Below, in pieces: positions 59,252 to 64,000 of a DNA stretch of 64,000 bases (positions are counted from its first letter, which is position 1; each line of letters opens with the position of its first letter). The position numbers were made by a program, and so were the translations under genes. The notes under the pieces were generated by a model that saw only the letters and a list, made by a program, of their open reading frames with translations, ran no database searches and had not been told where the DNA came from. This DNA comes from Clostridia bacterium (lineage in GTDB: Bacteria; Bacillota; Clostridia; Oscillospirales; Acutalibacteraceae). The stretch is from assembly GCA_017503135.1 (NCBI GenBank), contig JAFVTQ010000001.1:1-64000 (forward strand). The letters run 5' to 3'.

Positions 59252-60615
59252 TTCCATTCACCTGTAAAATCTTTATTAAGCTCAATATACTTTTCCACAA
59301 GTTCTTTCGCAAGTGAATACGAACTCACTAATGGATGCAAATAAAGACAGTCAACCGCTGACTCTTTATCACAATTTATAATCGCCTTTGACGCAAGTTT
59401 TTCGTATGCTTTAACTCTCGTGATAATCTCTTTGTTTTCAAAAGGAACGTCACCAATTTTTATTGGTGTAACCTTGCCGTCAATAATCTCACAAGATATT
59501 TCAACGGTGTCACTCTCGTCTAAAAAGTCAATGGCATTGTTTGTGTTTGGCACACAAGCAATTATTTTTTTATCGCTTTTTTGATTTTTAGCATCAATTA
59601 TTCCAAGCGCTACACCTGCATAGCCACCATCATCGGGTGCATACATATCAAAATGCCATGTTGAGTTTCTCTTTTCGCCCGTTTCACTTGCCATATATGA
59701 ATTTTCACGAAGCCCATAGTAATAGTCAAAGATTTCAAGTGCTTTTTCAAAGTTGTTTTCAATATCAACCGCTGACAATTCTTCTGTCATTTTTTCATTG
59801 ATATCTGCAATCTGCTCACCACGAGTACGCTCTGCATTCAAAATATTCTCAACTGCTTTTTCGCGGTTGTAGAAATAATACATATATTCATTGGGAACAT
59901 ATTGCTTCTGCATTAAAAATTCTTTGTCGAAATATCGCAAATCTGTGTTTTTATATGCTTCATCATCACTTACGATTTTATTTGTTATGTCAACACCATC
60001 TGCCTTGATATATTTAAAGAACGACAAGTGATTAAGCCCATAGCAAAGTGCGTCAAGGTGATTTTCAGGGTAACCATAAAGTTCTTCAAATCGTCTTAAC
60101 ATTCCACTCGGTGCATCACAAATGCCATAAGTAAAGTCATATCCCATATCGCGAAGTGTTTGTGACACAACACCCGCAGGATTTGTGAAGTTGAACACCA
60201 TAGCATCAGGTTTTGCATATTGTTTAACTAATTCACAATACTCTTTAAGCGCAGGAATGCTTCTCATTGCAAAAGAAAATCCTGCTGCGCCAGTTGTCTC
60301 CTGACCTAAAATTCCCATTGAAAGAGCTATTCGCTCGTCACGACAACGCATTCTGTCGCCACCCGCACGGATTGTTGTGATTACATAATCCGCATCTTTT
60401 ATGGCTTCAACTGGGTCAGTTGTGAGAACAAAGTCCATAAATGGACAAAGACGGCGAGAAACTTCTCTCGCCATCTTGCCATAAATATTCAACTTTTTTT
60501 CATTGTTATCCATAAAGACGAGTTGTGTTATCCCCATCTTTTCAGCTCTGCCCGCAATACTTTTAGCCAAAAACATTGAACGGACTCCACCGCCACCGAT
60601 AACCGCAAGTTTCAT
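59248..60615 (-). CDS. Glycoside hydrolase family 4 enzyme (NAD+/Mn2+-dependent)
   Basis: GH4 enzymes cleave alpha- or beta-glycosides by a redox mechanism with NAD+ and a divalent metal. The 455-residue protein starts with the Rossmann motif AVIGGGGVRSMFL, has FNFTNPAGVVSQTL near 145, and the metal-ligand regions GICDAPSGML (Cys) and GLNHLSFFKY (His) around 170-205. The fold suits 6-phospho-alpha/beta-glucosidases and alpha-galactosidases; the exact substrate cannot be told. It sits 14 bp after the GH36 gene and is coupled to the PfkB kinase. Confidence 0.9.
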   Translation of the reverse strand: MKLAVIGGGGVRSMFLAKSIAGRAEKMGITQLVFMDNNEKKLNIYGKMAREVSRRLCPFMDFVLTTDPVEAIKDADYVITTIRAGGDRMRCRDERIALSMGILGQETTGAAGFSFAMRSIPALKEYCELVKQYAKPDAMVFNFTNPAGVVSQTLRDMGYDFTYGICDAPSGMLRRFEELYGYPENHLDALCYGLNHLSFFKYIKADGVDITNKIVSDDEAYKNTDLRYFDKEFLMQKQYVPNEYMYYFYNREKAVENILNAERTRGEQIADINEKMTEELSAVDIENNFEKALEIFDYYYGLRENSYMASETGEKRNSTWHFDMYAPDDGGYAGVALGIIDAKNQKSDKKIIACVPNTNNAIDFLDESDTVEISCEIIDGKVTPIKIGDVPFENKEIITRVKAYEKLASKAIINCDKESAVDCLYLHPLVSSYSLAKELVEKYIELNKDFTGEWK

Positions 60616-60629
60616 ATATTTTCTCCTAA

Positions 60630-62333
60630 TTAAAGAACTTCTCTTACGTTGCTTTCACCTGAATCAAGGTTGAGTGTAAGTGTCTTATCTTCACCGTTTT
60701 CTGTAAAGTCAAGACGGATTTCATCTTTGCTAATAAACTCTGCAAAGTTAACCTTATAATCTTTATCTTTGAAGAAGTCTTTCAAATATTCAATTCTTTC
60801 ATCATCAAAGTCACCCGCATTATCAGAAACAAAGAGAACATTACCGCAAATTGAGTTAACTTTACCGTGAAGGAGTTTTTGTCCCATATTGTAACCGATA
60901 TTGATGTCACGAAGGAAGAATACGTCAGGGTCATTACAGAATGCACGACCATCAAGGTGATTACGGAAAATTGTGTTTGTAATGGCATTCTGTGATGATG
61001 GGATTTCGTTATTAAATTTGATACCTGTTACGATTGAGTTAATGTTAAGGCTCTTTTTGAGTTCAAACTTCCAGTTCTTGTTAACGTCACAAGAAATACG
61101 GCAAGCGTCAAAAATACCCATGCAAGTTCCAAGTGGCACGCCACAACCTAAAATCCATTTGTCGCCACAAACTTCACGAAGAAAATCTACACCATCGCAC
61201 ATAATTTCACCGCGTGTTTTGCCGTTTCGAGGCTCGATACATTGGCTATAAAGGAAGTCGAGCTTAACCATATCGAAGCCCCAAACATTGAGAATTGTGT
61301 CGAAAACTTTTCTCAAATATTCACGAACTTCTGGGTGATAAATGTCGAGTGTATATGCACCACCCCAACCCTGACAACCGAGCATTTTTCTGCCGTTATG
61401 GTTGTGTCTCAAAAGCCATTCGGGGTGCTTTTTAGCAATCATTGATGATACCTGTGCTGAGAACGGAGCAAGCCAGATACCTGCTTTATATCCTTTTGCG
61501 TGAATCTGGTCTGCAATATATTTCATACCATGAGGGAACTTTTTGTGGTCTGTGATAAGCCAGTCACCAACTGCTGCCTGATAACCGTCGTCAACCTGGA
61601 AGATGTTAACTTCTTCACTTGCTCTGTCAAGGCCGTTAAGGTCACGAAGAATAATATCTTCATTGATATTCTGGAAATAGTTATACCAAGATGTGTAACC
61701 TGAAAGGTGGTCAATCTTTGGCTTTTTGCAACCAACAAAGTCAAAGAAATATTTATCCATCACTTCGTCCATTTCGCCTTCGATAATTGCGATGTCGAAC
61801 ATTTCATATTCTTCACCTGCTTTAAGTGTAAGACCTTCAACATCCTTTTTAATGTTGAATTCGTCGTCTTTCATATCAACCTCAAAGATTGTATAGCCTT
61901 TTCTTTCGCTCTTTGAACCATAAAGTTTAATCTCTTTTTCGCCTTTTTCACGGAAATAACAATATGTATAGCCGTGGAATTTTCCTTCTTCACCATAATT
62001 TTCAAAATGATAATCACCTGAAAGACCTGCAAAGTGGGCTGTGAACTTTGTTATTTTTGCAGGCTCAAAAAGACCATCAAATTTATCGTGTTTTGAAAAT
62101 TCGCGAGATGTTGTCCAAGCCTGATAACCGTTTGCATAGAACAAATCGTCATCATCAAATTCTTTTTCGCTTTTAAGAATGAATTTTGACATTGTCATAT
62201 TCTTTTTAGCAGTAAAGATACCTTTAATTCTTTCTTTTGTCTCTTCAAGATGGAATGAAAAATTTTCATTATCAAATTCTTTGTGAGCTACTTTTGAGCC
62301 ACCCACAGTCATTTCCGCATAGAGTTTAAACAT
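60630..62333 (-). CDS. Glycoside hydrolase family 36 alpha-galactosidase
   Basis: The 567-residue protein has an N-terminal beta-sandwich region and a (beta/alpha)8 barrel with the GH36 nucleophile in DMVKLDFLYSQC (Asp near residue 358) and the acid/base region CRISCDVN (Asp near 413). FQVDDGYQ and WLAPFSAQ are further barrel motifs. It is shorter than the 700-residue canonical enzymes. It should release alpha-galactose from melibiose- or raffinose-type sugars; no signal peptide is seen. ATG follows CAGGGGGA. It heads the GH36-GH4-pfkB operon. Confidence 0.9.
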   Translation of the reverse strand: MFKLYAEMTVGGSKVAHKEFDNENFSFHLEETKERIKGIFTAKKNMTMSKFILKSEKEFDDDDLFYANGYQAWTTSREFSKHDKFDGLFEPAKITKFTAHFAGLSGDYHFENYGEEGKFHGYTYCYFREKGEKEIKLYGSKSERKGYTIFEVDMKDDEFNIKKDVEGLTLKAGEEYEMFDIAIIEGEMDEVMDKYFFDFVGCKKPKIDHLSGYTSWYNYFQNINEDIILRDLNGLDRASEEVNIFQVDDGYQAAVGDWLITDHKKFPHGMKYIADQIHAKGYKAGIWLAPFSAQVSSMIAKKHPEWLLRHNHNGRKMLGCQGWGGAYTLDIYHPEVREYLRKVFDTILNVWGFDMVKLDFLYSQCIEPRNGKTRGEIMCDGVDFLREVCGDKWILGCGVPLGTCMGIFDACRISCDVNKNWKFELKKSLNINSIVTGIKFNNEIPSSQNAITNTIFRNHLDGRAFCNDPDVFFLRDINIGYNMGQKLLHGKVNSICGNVLFVSDNAGDFDDERIEYLKDFFKDKDYKVNFAEFISKDEIRLDFTENGEDKTLTLNLDSGESNVREVL

Positions 62334-62375
62334 AATAAAGTCCCCCTGATTACATAATTTTACCTATACGCATTA

Positions 62376-62404
62376 ATTTTAACACAAACCCCTTGTAAAA
62401 TCAA
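62376..62404 (-). promoter_or_regulatory. Promoter of the GH36-GH4-pfkB operon
   Basis: On the minus strand, TTGATT (62399-62404), 17-bp spacer, TAAAAT (62376-62381), 42 bp before the ATG. Confidence 0.7.
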
Positions 62405-62425
62405 TAGAATTAAGCCTTATAATAT

Positions 62426-62704
62426 CGGCGCGCTCAATTAGGGATTTAATAGGTTTTAATCCTATACTTTCCGTTGATACTTCACGAAAAAACCTCGTAA
62501 GGCACAAAGCATTACGAGGTTTTTATCATTTTGTCTAAACAAAAATTATATGGATTAAAACTGCTTTGCACATTAAACCTTATTAGTTTGGATGTAAAAC
62601 AAGGCATAAATGTGCAGGAACCCTGACGGGTTTCAAGCATTTTAACGAAGTTTTGCGCCGAAATGATTGGTTTAATGCTGTTAAATCCCTAATTGAGTGC
62701 GCCG
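62426..62704. mobile_element. Non-coding 279-bp element with 24-bp terminal inverted repeats (MITE-like)
   Basis: 62426-62449 (begins CGGCGCGCTCAATTAGGG) and 62681-62704 are inverted copies with one mismatch in 24. Inside are further hairpins: AAAAACCTCGTAA/TTACGAGGTTTTT (62488-62524), TGCACATT/AATGTGCA and AACCC-TGAC-GGGTT. No open frame of useful length exists. I see no clear target-site duplication, so an MITE is the best guess but a structured RNA is possible. It ends four bases before the -35 of the next promoter. Confidence 0.6.
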
Positions 62705-62708
62705 TTGG

Positions 62709-62737
62709 TTGACACTTGTTTTTAAAACAAGTATAAT
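62709..62737 (+). promoter_or_regulatory. Consensus promoter of the CapA-like gene with a palindrome filling the spacer
   Basis: TTGACA (62709-62714), 17-bp spacer, TATAAT (62732-62737), both perfect. The spacer is a 19-bp palindrome, ACTTGTTTT-T-AAAACAAGT (62714-62732), a strong candidate operator. Confidence 0.8.
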
Positions 62738-62774
62738 ATTATATTATTATCTCAATTAGGATATGGGTGAGAAA

Positions 62775-64000
62775 ATGTCGGACGAGCTTATAAACAAGAG
62801 AATTGAAGAACGCAGAAAAGCCAGAGAAAAAAGACAACAGCAAAACAAACTTTTATTGGTTGTTATGGCTGTTGTATTAACCTTTGTTGTCATAATTTCA
62901 GGTGTTGCTATCCATAACAGAAATCAGAAACTCCCCGTTGACGGAACAAATGTAGTTGTTCAGACTTCTGACAAAGAAACCTCGTCAAGCACAACGGAAT
63001 CTTCAACCACAGAAACAACTACTGAATCAACTACAAATAAGCCAACAGAAAACAACTCTGAAACGCCACCAAAATATGAAGTTGTAAAGAAAGAACCTGC
63101 ACCAGGCTCACACAAAGTTGCAACAGCATCAATAGGTGTTACAGGTGATATTCTCATTCACAACGACGTGCTTAAAGCAGCATTGACATCTGGCGGTGAT
63201 TATGACTTTAACCCTATGTTGTCAAAGGTTTCACCATATTATAAAAAATATAATAAAATGATAGCAAATCTTGAAGTTACTCTCGGCGGTACTGAAAAGG
63301 GATATTCAAGTTATCCAATGTTCAACACACCTGATTCTATTGCAACTGCTCTTAAAAATGCAGGTGTTGATATGGTTTTAACATCAAACAACCATACTTA
63401 TGACACAGGCACAGCGGGTATGAAGAGAACTTTGCAAGTCCTTGACAGTATTGGATTAGAGCACACCGGCACAAGAAGTTCAACATCAGGCCCACGCTTT
63501 ATGGTAAGCAATATTAACGGAATAAACGTTGGTATGATGTGTTATACCTATGAAACTCAAAGTTCAACAGCAGGTCGCAAAGCACTTAACGGACTTCTTT
63601 TGAGTGCCGAAGCAGGTCCACTTGTTAACAGTTTTGATTATAATAAATTAAGCAATTTCTATTCTGACGCACAAGATTCCATCGCCCAAATGAAACAACA
63701 AGGTGCTGAAGCAATCGTATTCTTTATGCATTGGGGCAACGAATATCAGTTATCTCCAAACAGTTATCAAAAGAAAATGGCTCAAAAGCTTTGTGATTTA
63801 GGCGTTGATGTTATTGTTGGTGGCCACCCACACGTTGTTCAACCTTTTGATACACTTGTTTCTGAAAAAGGTCACGAAACAATCTGTATTTATTCAATCG
63901 GCAACGCACTTTCAAATCAGCGTCGCGAGCTTATCAGTTCTGCACCAAACGGACACACCGAAGACGGAATGATTTTCGCTTTTTCCTTCGAAAAATGGAG
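62775..64000 (+). CDS. CapA-family protein (poly-gamma-glutamate capsule type), 3' end missing
   Basis: The frame runs off the window (408 codons seen). It has a basic cytoplasmic start, one membrane helix (residues about 25-45), a Ser/Thr/Glu-rich linker (about 60-90) and then the CapA metallophosphatase-like domain: ASIGVTGDILIH, NLEVTLGG, LTSNNHTYDTG, FFMHWGNEY and VGGHPHVVQPF, the metal-ligand pattern of PgsA/CapA. These proteins act outside the membrane in poly-gamma-glutamate synthesis or related envelope steps; the pgsB/C partners are not in view. ATG 62775 follows GGGTGAG; an ATG at 62763 is in frame but worse placed. Confidence 0.9.
   Translation, partial: MSDELINKRIEERRKAREKRQQQNKLLLVVMAVVLTFVVIISGVAIHNRNQKLPVDGTNVVVQTSDKETSSSTTESSTTETTTESTTNKPTENNSETPPKYEVVKKEPAPGSHKVATASIGVTGDILIHNDVLKAALTSGGDYDFNPMLSKVSPYYKKYNKMIANLEVTLGGTEKGYSSYPMFNTPDSIATALKNAGVDMVLTSNNHTYDTGTAGMKRTLQVLDSIGLEHTGTRSSTSGPRFMVSNINGINVGMMCYTYETQSSTAGRKALNGLLLSAEAGPLVNSFDYNKLSNFYSDAQDSIAQMKQQGAEAIVFFMHWGNEYQLSPNSYQKKMAQKLCDLGVDVIVGGHPHVVQPFDTLVSEKGHETICIYSIGNALSNQRRELISSAPNGHTEDGMIFAFSFEKW

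Noticed and set aside
62426-62704. Possible SRP RNA, RNase P RNA, tmRNA or 6S RNA
   Set aside because: The size fits some of these, but none of their conserved core motifs is visible, so only a generic element is reported.
1-64000. CRISPR arrays, prophage genes or complete insertion sequences
   Set aside because: No regularly spaced direct repeats and no integrase, transposase or phage structural proteins are visible.

Overview
The window looks like chromosomal DNA of a low-GC, Gram-positive member of the Clostridia, probably a gut or rumen Oscillospiraceae/Ruminococcaceae-type organism. The evidence is AT-rich DNA with strong AGGAGG-type ribosome binding sites, the rnc-radical SAM-smc-ftsY and infC-rpmI-rplT gene orders typical of Firmicutes, an AgrA/AgrC-type two-component pair, BspA-like leucine-rich surface proteins, an EF-G paralogue and a DUF6809-like protein. 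No outer-membrane genes are seen. The taxonomic placement is inference from gene content; no marker search was possible. There are no phage, CRISPR or complete insertion-sequence genes.

Layout. 1-3 kb: a truncated membrane protein, then murD-nudix-maf on the minus strand. 3-10 kb: EF-G-like GTPase, a small XRE regulator divergent from a small conserved gene, an SDR reductase, tRNA-Thr beside a broken copy of itself, branched-chain aminotransferase and a CapD/FlaA1-type nucleotide-sugar dehydratase. 10-16.5 kb: an RlmD-type rRNA methyltransferase, a GH35 beta-galactosidase, a RING-like membrane protein divergent from a second XRE regulator, a GmhA-like sugar-phosphate isomerase, a HAD phosphatase and a PPOX/NimA-like flavoprotein. 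16.6-22.1 kb: LytTR response regulator, GHKL kinase and a 1066-residue BspA-like surface protein. The regulator operon and the surface-protein gene carry nearly the same 30-bp operator-like block at the same distance from a -10 box. 22.1-27.6 kb: GPH sugar symporter, second RlmD, two chromate-transporter halves, cyclase-family protein, RlmA.

27.6-46 kb is a long minus-strand housekeeping block: leuS, rsfS, yqeK, nadD, yhbY, rdgB, ftsY, smc, a radical SAM gene, rnc; then trmFO, topA, dprA, an SpoU/TrmH methyltransferase, rplT, rpmI, infC. Here infC apparently starts with AUC behind a structured leader, and FtsY carries its acidic region and a membrane-targeting-like tail at the C terminus rather than the N terminus.

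46-64 kb is rich in exported proteins (LCAT-like hydrolase, two lipoproteins, a membrane M28 peptidase, a VanY-like protein lacking key catalytic residues, a CapA-like protein) and carbohydrate genes (glycogen phosphorylase; GH36, GH4, PfkB kinase and FGGY kinase that probably act together on galactosides or related sugars). A 279-bp element with 24-bp terminal inverted repeats sits between the GH36 operon and the CapA gene. Short dispersed palindromic repeats of at least three families occupy several intergenic gaps, mostly beside terminators.
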